Shown in pieces: positions 24,778-37,060 of a DNA stretch of 64,000 nt; within the stretch, counting starts at the first letter, position 1; each line of letters opens with the position of its first letter. The notes beneath the pieces are model-generated. The model had not been told where the DNA came from and did not search any database. It worked only from the letters and a program-made list of their open reading frames with translations. The position numbers and the translations under genes were made by a program. Source of the DNA: Circinella umbellata (lineage: Eukaryota > Mucoromycota > Mucoromycetes > Mucorales > Lichtheimiaceae); the NCBI GenBank assembly GCA_025093555.1, contig JAIWNF010000001.1:434001-498000 (forward strand). The letters are read 5' to 3'.

Positions 24778-27236
24778 TTAGTAAATATTAAGCAAAACTT
24801 TGAATACAGAGGGCATATAATTTAATGATTTTTCTACAATAGAATTTCCTGGTATACAGTCCAGTAGAATCTGTGATCCTGGTGCTGGTGCGAAAATTAC
24901 TTGCAATCGTCGTGCTCGTGTACAATTTCGTATAGTCATAGCTTGTTCAATACAATTACGAATATGTCGTCGATTATTCATCCATGGTGGACATAAAGCC
25001 AACGTCAGATTTTCTAATACAGACAACCTACTCAAGAGATGTATCAAGGTATCATCATCCAAGCACTTGAGATCCATTAAAACAAAGTTTTTAAGACCTT
25101 TAGGTGCACACTCAACAAATGTCATAATGCCATGTGATGTTATTTCCGTTGATGAACAAAACAAAAGCTTGAGTGATTTCAAATGAGGGGTGTTGGTTGC
25201 CAAGGAAATGAGATCCGTGTCGCCTAGTAACGGACCACAGAAACAAATATCGGTTAATATATTGCATTTTTCAAAGAATTGCCGAAAACTCGTGCGTTGG
25301 TTATGACTATCAGACAAACGCAGCGCCTCAACATCACCTTCAGTAAATCCCGTACCACCATTACTGATAGGTTGTGCTGGATCAACAAGGCAAAAAGATT
25401 GCAAGCATTCTGCTTTGCTGAGTTCCAGTAAGCCGTTTTCATCTATGGGTAACTTGACAATCAGTCTTTCAACCTTGGGGCAGTTTCGAACCAGAGCAGC
25501 ACAATGGCTAGCTTCAAGAGATCGCCATGCGTCACCGTATATGCTGAGAAAACGTAGCCGAGGTGCTTGTAGATTCGAAAGTACATTACCACCAGGAAGC
25601 GCAAGTACTTCCATTGGTAATCGTAGTATTTTTAGTGTCATCTGGCTTTTACGAACTAAGATGGATATTGAATCAATTTCGGACTCTGCACTGGACCAGC
25701 CACGCATAGTCACTTCAACAAGTCCTGCTTCCTTTTTTTCGTTAGGTGTTAACGTAAGCAGCGCGTCTTCACATATACCACCAAACCTGAATGTCTTGAG
25801 CTTTGGACAGTATTGATCCACTACGCGAACAAGTCTGTCAAAATCACCTGGCATATCGACTGGATCCTGAATCACTAAAATTTCCAAGTGAGGGAGACGA
25901 CGCCAAAACGGTTCGGCGAAATAACTGATCTGTAACCCATACAGTTCAAGTGTTGTTAAAGATTGATGGAAATTTCGTTCTACACTCTTGTTCATGGTTT
26001 GATAGAGATCGGATTGACGTAGTATTGAGACAGCTAGTGCAAATCCATTGACTGCAGATACTGGGGTGTTCATTCGCATTTCTTCCTCCCGTGCTCTCAT
26101 TAATGCCATTTGTCGTCGAAAATGGAGTTGAAATACTTCATTACTGGATGACAGTGGTGTTAATAATGCTTCGGATGTAAATGATGGGGGATAACCCAGA
26201 GATGGTGTACAAGATACAAGTTTTGTGAGGTTTGGACAATATTCCATGGCAATTATTCCAAGACGAAATGATTTACAATAAACAGTGACATGTCGTAAGG
26301 TGTGTTGATTTTGTACAAATACTTGACGTAAAATTTGGAGCAGCCGATTGTCATTTTCATTGAGTTCACATTGAAGATCTAAGTTAGGAACCAAAAAAAA
26401 AGTCAATGCTAATGTTCTTTAAAAAAAAAGAGCTGAGATGTCTATGGTATTCGGCATATTAAATTACCAAATGTATCAAGTCGACTATATTGGTGTTCTG
26501 TTAGATATAAAAGTACTCGTTCTGTTAATCGAACTTTCTTCTTCCCCTTGAATTTGAGCTGCACTTTACGTATCTGAGTACTTCGAACATTAGACAATTG
26601 ACGAATCATGACATCTTCTGGCATATCGACAAGGTCAATCTGACGCCACATGCGTGGTATTTCATCTAATAAAAAGCTACGCCAAGCGCGACACGTGGAT
26701 GCGCACTGCAAGCGGTCACGTACCGATAGCAAAGAGCTAGCAAAAATATGGCCCAATAATTCAAGTGGTAATTTCCGTAATAGAATGGTATTGGCAGAAT
26801 CTATTTCGTTCTCCAAACTACACTTGGCTCGTATAAGGCGCTGGTAACCTTCCTCCTGTTTTCGTCCTTCAGTTTTGATGCGGTTGAAAGCAATGGTATA
26901 AACTCGCATAGCGGCACTCTTTTCATTCATTGATCGCAATAATGACGCTGCGCACAAATAACCTTTTGGTTGCTCGGGTAAAAGTTCAATTACTCTATAT
27001 GCATCAATCAAACCGTTTTCAGGTGTTTTCTGAACTCCTTGTACAACTGCACGTTTCAGTAAAACAGTTGCCAGCAAGTTACGGTTGATCTCTTCGATCG
27101 CGCCTGACAGCTGATTAATGGCGACATCGTAGCGCTTTACTGCAAATGCCTGCTCTGCATTCTTTGATAATTGTCGCAAAGCGTGACATTCTAGTGGATC
27201 TTCCATCACATATCCAACAAGTTCTTGAATTGTCAT
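24778..27236 (-). CDS. TPR/F-box/leucine-rich-repeat protein C
   Basis: Two exons (27236-26468 and 26408-24778) joined across a 59-nt phase-1 intron give 799 residues. The start MTIQELVGYV is preferred over the ATG at 27467 because the extra 77 codons are Phe/Ser/Tyr-rich, look like translated 5' flank and have no counterpart in A or B. TPR-like helices span about residues 20-150 (GYLCAASLLRSMNEKSAAMR), the F-box about 155-200 (LPLELLGHIFASSLLSVRDRL, CRAWRSFLLDEIPRMW). LRRs follow, including LTDICFCGPLLGDTDLISL and LSRLSVLENLTLALC. A basic patch KVQLKFKGKKKVRL lies just before the intron. Likely an SCF ubiquitin ligase receptor with unknown target. It is clearly a paralogue of A and B. Confidence 0.9.
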
Positions 27237-28159
27237 ACAAAAGACAATGGAATAGAAAACAGAGAAATGGGTAGAATGAAAAGAATAAAAATGGAAAAAG
27301 AAGTTTGAAAAATAAGAATATAAATCACTTGAATGGAAATATGAAGAGAAAAGAGGATTGGATAGTGGTACAAGAAAGTCAATCTTTTTTATTTGTGAAC
27401 TGATGCAGGGCACTTGTATTTTTCTTTCCACCCTATAAAAAGCTGTTGATATACTTTTTATAGTCAATGGGATTTCTTCTTCTGATCCTTTTTCACCAAG
27501 AAGAATAAATAAATAAATAAATTTTTAGCTCACATGAAATAAATGTTTGGCCACAATTAAATATTTTTCACACGCAATATGGGTAATTTCTATCCATTTT
27601 TTGGCTCCATTAAAAGCCTGTGTGGATTAATAGCACCACACACTATTAATTGTATGGGGAAATTGGATTACCACTTGAAGTTGACTAAGCACTATCATAT
27701 TAGGAAATACAAGCAACTGGATATGTTCTCTTCTGATTTTCTTTGTTCTCTGCACTGTAAAAGGAAAAACCCGACTTGAGAATAACCCAAATCACGAATG
27801 GTCTTTTTCTCAGCAAACGCATTTTAGCAGAATTTTTTTCCAAAAGTTCAAATAGCTTCGTGTAGTACAGTTTATACAATTTTTTTTTCTCATGGTTAGT
27901 AGGGTTTTCTTTTTTCCATCATGGTGGTGCGAATTCTTTGATTTGAGGTTGGAAGGGAGGGGGTCTTTTGGTTACGTAGCGGTGTAATTTTATGTGTTTG
28001 ACACAAGTTAAAATGATGGTGTATATTTCAATAATGTGAGTCTTGTCTAGCAGATTTACAAGATACTGTATTACAGCGTTACACAAGATAATAATATGTG
28101 CACATTTTTGCTTGCGTCCTGTAAAAAGGTCGCCCGAGAACATGTGTTTTAGCTGTTCT
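27237..28159. other. Intergenic, no supported gene
   Basis: The 5' flank of protein C contains a (AATA)n-like repeat near 27505-27522. Nothing else was recognised apart from short frames without family resemblance. GC content rises at about 28100, where the decayed gene to the right begins. Confidence 0.5.
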
Positions 28160-29180
28160 ATGGCTCAGTCTGTTCGTTGGATGCAGAAAAGGCGTTCTAC
28201 TCGCAAACTCGCATAACGTCTGCAGGATGCCGCCACTAGGTTCGGTGAAGCTGTTATCAACGCCTATGACCGCTTGGACTAGGGTAAAAAGGGTTGGAGC
28301 GTTCTCACCCGTTCCAAGACGTTCAAGAACATTCTTGGGCAACTTTACTCCTTTGTGGAGGAAAACCGAGATGGAATGCCGGTGAAGGACGCTGAGGATC
28401 ACTGGATAGCCAAGTTTTACTTGAAGGTCCCCTTCGACAGTGAGATGTGTGTTAAAAGATACAAACAAAAATAATGCAAATGAATATTAATCAATTGAAC
28501 TTAAACTGACTACTAACTAACTGGTTTTATGTTATTTTTAGGAAAAGAAGAAACGACAAAGACAAAAGAGAAGCATCGTATGTATCATATTGTTCAATAT
28601 ATTATGTATTTCTTATAGATTGTTCATTATTCTAATAAAAAAAATACTAGGATTTTGGATTTGAACATGGTGCGCAGCAGATCCAGCGTGTCCCAACGGT
28701 CGACTGATGTCATGTCATTGTAAGTACATGACTTTTTTACATCCAAAAATCCTGTTTTTTTTACTACAAACGAGGAAACCCTTTATTTGAATGATATTGT
28801 GCTTATTCTATTGATAACTATTGATTATCTGCCAAATAAAAAATCCTTCCTTTATAAGCCAGTTTTCATTGTAGTATTTCATGGTTACATTTTGATATAT
28901 ATTTATTGACAATTGATTCTATTATTGCGTAGAAATCAATTCATTGGCGGGCACAGTCAGGTCGCTAGCGCAAGGTGGGTTAAAAATGGATTATAAGAAT
29001 AATGTATAGTATTATGTGATGGACTAATATTAATATTATTATGCTTATAGCTCAACTGTTTCGCATTCGGATCTAGTCGTCTTCTCCGTTCCTTCCTCTT
29101 TGCTTGCTGTTGCTGTTGCTTCCTCCTTCTCTTTTTCCTCACGCCGACCACTACCACCACAACAACTTGATTTGTATTAA
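28160..29180 (+). pseudogene. Decayed multi-exon gene of unknown family
   Basis: A plus-strand frame starts around ATG 28160 and runs to a stop at about 28473 with strongly coding-like, relatively GC-rich codons, for example LQDAATRFGEAVINAYDRL, WSVLTRSKTFKNILGQLYSF and AEDHWIAKFYLKVPFDSEMC. It is broken by TAA at 28214-28216 and TAG at 28280-28282. Possible later exons, each flanked by splice-like signals, are at about 28542-28578 (Lys/Arg-rich), 28652-28720, 28932-28974 and 29051-29180. Both internal stops sit where a single C-to-T change from a Gln codon would explain them. I do not recognise the family; transposon-associated protein or dead host gene are both possible. The minus-strand 129-codon frame opposite it (28079-28468) is treated as a shadow. 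Confidence 0.5.
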
Positions 29181-29429
29181 GATAACCGCTGCTTCTCCAT
29201 GATTCCTGCCACTCGTCCCCTACCGTCACCATCATCATCCACCTCCACCACCCAATCCCATCGACCCAAAAGGGAAAAGCAAGACCCCCCATCCAATCGT
29301 TAATGTTTTTTTAATAAGAATTATCTATAAATATACAATATACAATATACAATAGCTTTTATTGGTCTAGCTAAGTTACACGGATATTTTAAATAATAAA
29401 TTTCTGTTTTAAATTTGAATCATAAACTT

Positions 29430-30720
29430 CGATATCTGTGATAAGTCTGCTATGTCTGCGCAAGATGCCCATGGTGCTCTTCGTTTGTAAGTTGGTGATT
29501 TTCTACAAAATCTTTGATTTCACGGATAATAGTCCGGGAACGATTAATCCATTTATCATCCCCCCTTCGCCACTTTGTTTTCCTAGTAAGGTTCAGTTCA
29601 TCATGGATATGACGAGAAGTGGATTACATACACTAAGTCTTATGGAATGCCGGTTGTGCTCCCTTCACTTGAAACTTACATACTAATTCGACAACTGATA
29701 ATGCAGGTATAAACCGTACACCGGGCAATTTCCAGGTAGTGGATAACAACGATGACAATGATAGCAGTACTAGTACTTCTAGTGTTAGTTCGCTTAGCTT
29801 AGCTAATTCAAGCCCAATGCCAATAGTGACAGAATTTTGCTTTTCAGGTAATCGTTTCAAAAATGAAGGTTTATTTTCGCTCACTATTCGCAACAGTTAC
29901 CAACTGGTTCTTAGTTGCCTGTGATTCAATGACTGACATTCTTGTAATTGGATTTCCATTGTTACATGCAAAAGATCTACAGTATGTCATATTCGCCAAT
30001 ATAAAAATACAACTTGACGGAATGAAAAAGTTACTCTCATTGTTAAATTAAGATATTTGGAGGAGCTAGCTATCATCAAATGTCCGTCCATCGTATTCCA
30101 AAATATATCAGTATATTTATTGACCTGCAGAAACATAGTATTACAATCCCAAAAAGGGTGTCATCAACTATCATCACAACTTATTTGGTGCCTAATCTTA
30201 TTATTCAGCAACTTCATTTGATGGTGTTTGATACCTATTGACAATGTCACGAAAGAATTTATACTCATACGTAGTAAAGCTTGTTCTCCATGTTTTACAT
30301 TAAATTGCAATATGGGTTTATTTGCTACTATCTACCACCTTATTAAAGTATATATTATTCGATGTATAAAAACACTGGATCGAAAAGGAAAAATTATTTC
30401 GCTTTCATACCATGATGGGAATAAATATTATAATAGATAGTACCTTACTTTTTTAAATTCGCATATATCAGAAGAACGTATTATTTATTTTGCTATTTTA
30501 GTTCAGCATTTTTTTTCACCCTAGAAAAAAGGCATGCTGAATGTACTATATGTGAAATGTTCTACTATGGAACACTTCCGAGTTCACAGCTGTTCGTCAG
30601 TCAATATCATTCAGCTTTACAGTATGTCATGTTCAAACACAGCATTACAAATTTAAAAGTTTTTACTGATGTCGAGGAACCGATCCACAAGTTTCTTTTT
30701 ATAAAGAGACTTTCATATGA
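29430..30720 (+). pseudogene. Decayed LRR (F-box family) gene fragments
   Basis: Several short plus-strand frames resemble the LRR regions of proteins A-C. At about 29817-29890, VTEFCFSGNRFKNEGLFSLT parallels LTELCIGGEDFTDANLVTL of B. After a frameshift, 29925-30050 reads DLQYVIFANIKIQLDGMKKL. After another shift, about 30043-30110 reads LRYLEELAIIKCPSI, close to LPRLEELVIIECDSL of B. A further frame near 30525-30727 (ALQYVMFKHSITNLKVFTDV) may be a second, weaker remnant. Multiple shifts and stops make function impossible. It is on the opposite strand to the intact trio and no F-box or TPR part was found. Confidence 0.6.
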
Positions 30721-30730
30721 AAAATGAATT

Positions 30731-32404
30731 ATAATACCACATAAACACTATTATAGCATTTAATATTACTATCGTTAACATCCCAAAATAGTGGTTTCGG
30801 AAAAAAAGTAAGCCGTCGAATGAATAAATGAATTCGACTATTTATAAAGATTACTTGGAATTTCAACAAAATACAACATTTTCTTATGATTCTTATATGC
30901 GCTGAGACATTTGTGATTCCTAAAGCAGACTAATAATTGGTTGAATGGTGCTATTTTATATATAGATTGTTCGTATTAGAGAACCATGAAAAAAGTAATC
31001 GTGACACCATGATGGTATATAAACAGCGGCGTGGTTATTCACTTTAACCGAAATTGAAGATTAATCTTGAACGTCATGACCAATATTTATTTATTATATA
31101 GAAGAAATTAATTAATCAAAAGGATTGCTTGACTATTTGAAATGCATGAAAAGTAAATTATTCAAAGATCAAACAGAACAGGCGAGTGCAAAAAAAATCT
31201 GCTGTTTTCGCAATAACCAGCTTAGGATGCATTTATGTGATGTAAAAAAAAGCTATATGTAACCAACAGTATGAGATATGACAATAATATGAAAATGGTG
31301 TACTGTGTTATAACAATATGGTAAACGGCTGTCCATTGACTATTACTACTTGAGTAGAGAAAGAAAAGAAAGAAAGCCTCAAGAACACTCAATTATCACA
31401 ATTGAAATGCTTCAGTTTACTATGTATGCTGCATGTCATAAGGGGGCAATGATGCCACAAAGGTTAAGCTTATGGTTCTTTAGGTTTCTTGTAATTGAAT
31501 TTCTACTTTATGAAATACTTTACTCGAACAGTAGAGAAACAGTTAATTTAAATATATGGTAGGGTGCTCACCTACTTATTCTTTGCTGCATTAATGTACG
31601 CCCCACTAAAAAGAAGAGCCGACAATATTCCACCTCGTGGCTGCAATATAAAGATTTAGACTAGCTGATACTAGAAATGAGACTATTAATAATGTGGCCT
31701 AAGCGTTAAAATTATCTCTTCAACACTATTACTATTGTTATTACTTTTTACGTAGTAAGAAATATTATAACTCAATTTAAGATAACAAGTATATATTATT
31801 CATTTTTTTCAAATGCAAAAAGAAAGAAGTAGAATACCATCCTACTGGGAAACATATGATTTACAAAAGAGATCATGTGCTTGTTTACTCAAAGCGCCAA
31901 ATAAACACTTTTCGTTTAAAGCTTATGTAAAAGCTATTTTATAAAAAAGAAAGACAAGGGTTAAGTTGTATACTTCTAAGCTAACATTGGTTAATAGAAA
32001 AAAAGCTCTATGTATATTATGTATTTTTATCATTAAAAATAATATGGTACGATAATATTTTGATTATCAAGAAGCTCTTATTACCAAATACTTATGTTAT
32101 ACTTAGAATATTTTATGACTACAAGGATTTCTTGAAAAAGAAAGAGACTGATATCCCAAGCGACACAGAAACACAACTGTGGGGAAGGCTAAGGGCCACG
32201 TTTTACCGAATCCGGAAGCTGAGAAACGAACATGACTAATGATTTTTATAGCTTTTACCACAACTACGAGTGAAAGTAGCTTCATTCCAACTTTCTCGTT
32301 TTTCCTTTCTAATCCTTATTTTTTCTCCACTCTTTTTTTTTGTATTCCATTGTTATACTTTTACCCTATATAATCTAATTTTATAAGCAATTTGTGCTTC
32401 ATAA
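30731..32404. other. Gene-free A+T-rich stretch
   Basis: No supported gene on either strand. The last 100 bases upstream of 32405 are pyrimidine-rich with a TATATAA-like sequence near 32367-32374, a plausible promoter for the acyl-CoA-binding protein gene. Confidence 0.5.
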
Positions 32405-33809
32405 ATGTCTTCTTCAAACACTTCTTTTACTACCCAGATTCGGTTTGCACGAGCATTGAGTGTTGTACGTTCATTACCGGATCGCGGGGCGTTACAACCG
32501 ACAGCAACTGAAAAACTCAACTTGTATGGATTGTATAAGCAAGCTATTCAAGGCGATTGTAACATGTCACGACCTTCATCAAAACAAGTGGGACGGTATG
32601 CTAAATGGTAAGTATATAATTAAATGTTTATATGTCTTTATATTATAACACACCACTTTTTTAATATTTATAACAAATAATAATTATTCATGTATGGAAC
32701 AAAATAGGAAAGCATGGGAACGTCGACGTGGATTAAGTCCCGTGGAAGCACAAAAGCTGTATGTCAATGCATTGATTGAATTATTGGTTGAGGTAAATAA
32801 TATTGCCTATATGAAATATACAAATACGAACTTTGCAATCTTAACAAACTTGTGAAAATTATAGTTTATCCACCGCTATCCGGACCACGAACAGGCACCT
32901 TCACTTTCCGAATCACTTCACTATATTGAACTTAGTGATGATAGTAATGAAGATGAGCCCTTTGTGGATGCATGGGATCCAGAAGATGCTGAAAAGGAAG
33001 AATATTATCTCGCACACTTAGGACCACATCAATTAGAAGAACGGCAGCTGGATCTCTCGTCGCCTGAACAGCGTTATCATGGTCACAACAATAACCCTGA
33101 TACACCTTCACTTGCAACATTCACTTCTAGTACAAACAATAGCACATATCCTGAAACACCAGAACTATCACCTCATTACTCACAACAACATCAAAAATAT
33201 TGGCATCGCAATGGCAGTAAATATGCACGACCTATCGATTTTTTGGCGCACGGTGCTACCAGCAGTATTGCGTCGGATACAGATACTGTGGATCGTGAAG
33301 TAGCAGCTGCCACTGCATCTCTGGCCTTACAATCACCTAATTATCATCCATATGTACCTACAAATACTACTACTCTTCGCAAATCATCTGTAGACAAAAC
33401 AAATAACAATACAATAACACCTTCAACTGCAGCAGTAAAAAGTAGTAGTGAAAGTAATGATAACAGTATTGATGACAGGAATCATGCACCACCGCCTGTA
33501 TCTGAGAGAGCATTAGAGAGCTTACAAACAGAGGTAACTGCACTATCAGAACAAATTGACAGACTGACTCGTGGAATGGTTGCACGCGATGAACGACAAC
33601 GACAATTGCGTTGGTCATGGTTCCGGTTGATTAAATCCATTTTAAAACATACTGTTATTAACTCTATTGTACTGTTACTTGCCTTTTTAATTCTTTGGCG
33701 TCGAAAGTCACCTGTGGCGTTGGCAATCGTAAGCTACGTTGGCCCTCAAACACAAGAAATCATGCGTTACTTAGTACGACGCATTGTTTTCTGGAAGGTG
33801 ACCGTGTGA
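32405..33809 (+). CDS. Tail-anchored acyl-CoA-binding domain protein (ACBD4/5-like)
   Basis: Three exons (32405-32607, 32708-32792, 32865-33809) give 410 residues. Residues 10-105 form an acyl-CoA-binding domain: RFARALSVVRSLPDRGAL, then KLNLYGLYKQAIQGDC with the ligand-binding Tyr/Lys signature, then WKAWERRRGLSPVEAQKLYV. A long low-complexity Ser/Thr/Asn/His-rich linker follows, then a predicted coiled coil (SLQTEVTALSEQIDRLTRGM). A hydrophobic segment of about 20 residues (roughly 357-379, INSIVLLLAFLILW) near the C-terminus is flanked by basic residues. This layout matches ACBD4/5-type proteins, which bind long-chain acyl-CoA and tether peroxisomes or other membranes to the ER. The organelle here is inferred, not shown. 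Splice junctions restore the conserved W-K-A-W and E-F-I-H-R-Y stretches. Confidence 0.9.
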
Positions 33810-34190
33810 ATGAATATTTTTTTCCGTCTCCCCCCCCACATAACAACGCTCCTCTGACACACATATAGCAACGTACTCTCTTTCTTTCTGTTTTTCTTTC
33901 TTCTCTTTCTTTCATCCATTTTCTTTCATTCTATATTAATATTACTATATAATCACATATCTATTATCATTTATTATTATTTTATCATACCCTCAACACC
34001 CCCTCATTAACAAGCAACAATAACATACACGCAAGCAATCCGACAGGAAAAAACTTTTAAGAAAAATAAACCGACTTATTATTTATTCGAATAATAATTT
34101 ACTATAATCAGGTGTTCACAAAATCAACGAATAATAATTTTTTCGTCAACAGCTCTCTCTTGTCTTTTATATATTAATTCTTTGTACCAG
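33810..34190. other. Intergenic region between two plus-strand genes
   Basis: A pyrimidine-rich tract (CTTTCTTTCT-type, about 33878-33932) is followed by A+T-rich sequence with AATAAA-like signals near 34065. No frame is supported. Confidence 0.5.
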
Positions 34191-36733
34191 ATGATTCCCC
34201 TGCATCATCGACCTGTCAGCAGTCTTAATAATGATAGGAGTAGCCATAGCGGACCATATATAAACTTTCTAGCTTTTGCAACTCTTTTACTCTTTTTTAC
34301 AACTGCTTTTCTACTTTGTTTCGATAAAGACGGCTTCAATTGTTATTGTTCATCATTTTCTCGACCATCAACACCACCACCACCGAACAAAGATATTATT
34401 ATGCCTGATGATTGTCCATCCAACTTTGCAAAGTATGGAATTGCTACTTACCAACCAAAAATAATATTACCGCTGTTATAAAAAACAAGACATACGTATA
34501 TGTAGCAAAATGAAATATTTATATATTATAATACATTCAATTTACCAAAAACAATTATAGATACGCTGAACAATTCCATGATCCAGGCAGTGGAGGACCG
34601 TTGAATTTACCTTTCCAACGACCTAAAGAAGCTTGTCGACGGTTCATTAGTAACGTAGTAGATAGTGCCATTGAAAGTTTAGCATCTAAGGTACATATAT
34701 ATATATAGTTATTCACTATACCATTATCCATCTTTCTTTTTGTTACTTCTTCTTTTGCCCAATAGTAACGAGATAAATCCGTTTTTACGTAGATTGTAGA
34801 TCTTGACCTAGCACGTCTATTTACAAACACTCTTCCGAATACCTTGGATACAACAATTCAATCGACAAAGTGTATTAACAGCACGGATTGTAATCCTTTG
34901 TCTTTTGTGATCACAGGTGATATTCATGCCATGTGGTTACGGGACTCGGCCAATCAATTACTACCCTATATCGACTATGTAAATCAAGATATTAGTCTAA
35001 AACGATTATTCTTAGGGTTAATATATATGCAAGCAAGTTTCATAAAAATCGACCCGTATGCTAATGCGTTTAATGAACCGAGTTCAATGGCAACGTCTAC
35101 TGATTTCCCAGGTATCGAAGGTGCATATAGTAAAGAAGGTGAATAGTAATAGTAATAATGACCATGGTAGGAAATGAGGGGTAAACATTGGTCATTATTT
35201 GTTTAAAAAAAGTAGAAAAAGGGGAAAAAACATCCCGATGACAATATGTGTTATTAAGCTAGTCCAAATCCTAAACACTATTACGTATTTTTTATAAATT
35301 TATAGTTTTTGAGAGGAAATGGGAGATTGATTCTTTAGCATCATTTCTTGGATTTTCATATCAATACTGGAATGCAACAGGGGATGCTTCATTTGTTCAA
35401 TCCAATGATTGGATGGATGCTGTAGAAGTCGTTATTCAAACCATTCATGAACAACAAGAACCTACATTTAATGAACAAACAGGTATAAAAAAATAGACGA
35501 CAAAGAAAAAAAAAATTCCGCATTATTTATGATTAAAATTTAAATTATGCATATTTGTTATTGTTTTCTTCAAAAAACAAAAACAAAACACAAATAATAG
35601 GGTATCCTATGGAGAGTTATTATCGCTTTTCCCAAAGTACCGATCGACCTACAGAATCTCAATTTTTAAATGGTATTGGCCAAGCAGTAAAACGTACCGG
35701 ACTTGTCAAGAGTTTATTTAGACCTTCGGATGATGCTACTGTATATCCATTCTTTATCCCAGGAAATGCTTTTATGTCAGTAGGATTATCACGTGCAGCA
35801 CAACTTGTGCATCAAAATAACCCATCCAATAACCAACGATTAACTAATATGGCCAAAGAAATGGATAATTTATCAAAAGAGATTCGTGACGCTATTTATA
35901 AGTATGCTATTACCGATGTACCCGATTATGGAAAAGTATTTGCATGTAAAGTATATTTTCTATTATATATATATATATATGTATATAAATCTCTTAATGG
36001 GGCGAGGGGATTAAATAAGACAATAATACACCAAGATAGCTAACAAAGCCATGGATACATTGTTTTAGTTGAAGTGGATGGTTATGGCTCCAAGCTAATT
36101 ATTGATGATGCAAATATACCATCACTATTATCTTTAAGTATGCTTGGGTTTGTTGAAGCTGATGATCCTATATACCAGAATACTCGCAAACTAGTGCTCT
36201 CCAAGGATAACCCTTATTACTTTTCCGGAACTCGTGCAGGTGGTCTGAGCGGTATTGGCGGTCCTCATGTTGGATTAAACTATGCTTGGCCTATGTCGCA
36301 GATTGTTAGGGTAAGAATTACGAAAATATGTGCTTTTTATGTTAACATTTTATATATGTCTGAACCATAAAATTTATATGGCGTTTTACTTTCTTAGATT
36401 TTGACATCTTCTGATGATAACGAGATTATAGAAGCACTTGGTATTATTATTAGATCTACTGATGGTACTGGGTTCATTCATGAGTCCGTTAATGTTTATG
36501 ATGATGGTAAGATAAAGAAAATGATAAACTATGGTAGTACTTATTGTCACAGCAGAAAGAGCACAAAGTACTGAACAGTTTATTGGTACATACATATGGA
36601 TCATTTAGATGGCAGTAATTTTACCCGTCCATGGTTTGCTTGGGTCAACGGGTTATTTGGACAAGCCATTCTTAAACTATCCAAAGAAAGACCCCACCTT
36701 TTGTTCGACAGACGTTATGTCGATCACAAATAG
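34191..36733 (+). CDS. GH125 exo-alpha-1,6-mannosidase, type II membrane protein
   Basis: Eight exons (34191-34432, 34561-34690, 34793-35138, 35306-35482, 35601-35945, 36069-36310, 36398-36506, 36609-36733) give 571 residues, a normal GH125 length. The start MIPLHHRPV is the first ATG before a single N-terminal transmembrane segment (about residues 26-43, FLAFATLLLFFTTAFLLC), which suggests a Golgi or secretory type II anchor. GH125 landmarks are VITGDIHAMWLRDSANQLLPY, the region containing the acid Asp, then LIIDDANIPSLLSLSMLGF, GIGGPHVGLNYAWPMSQIVR and HESVNVYDDGSNFTRPWFAW, the region with the base Glu. The enzyme removes non-reducing alpha-1,6-mannose without a metal ion, in N-glycan or mannoprotein trimming. 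All introns restore conserved sequence. Confidence 0.94.
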
Positions 36734-37060
36734 TAGCCTTGTAGACGTGTAACGGTTGGTGGATTAAATATATACCACATTTATTTTTCTCTTTTATACA
36801 TAAATAAAGTATACAGAATAATATAATGAAGAAAGGGGGACTAGAAAGGTTGATTTGATAATAATACTTGATGTATAATCCAATTGTTCAGAAGAGGTGT
36901 TATTGTTAATGTTATATATATAAGCATTGTTGTTGTTATATGTTGGGTGGTTTTTACATTATTCGAGCAGAAAGTAAGTAGTACGAGTAAAATGAATATA
37001 CAAATAATGAAATGTTACAGATAGTAACGTAGAATTAAAAAAAAATAAGAAAAACATTTA
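36734..37060. other. Convergent 3' region
   Basis: The 3' flanks of the GH125 gene and the Gln-rich gene meet here. The only notable content is AATAAA-like signals and TA repeats. Confidence 0.5.

Noticed and set aside
28079..28468. 129-codon minus-strand frame
   Set aside because: Antisense to the decayed plus-strand gene; the plus strand has the coding-like residues and splice-like borders, the minus strand has neither.
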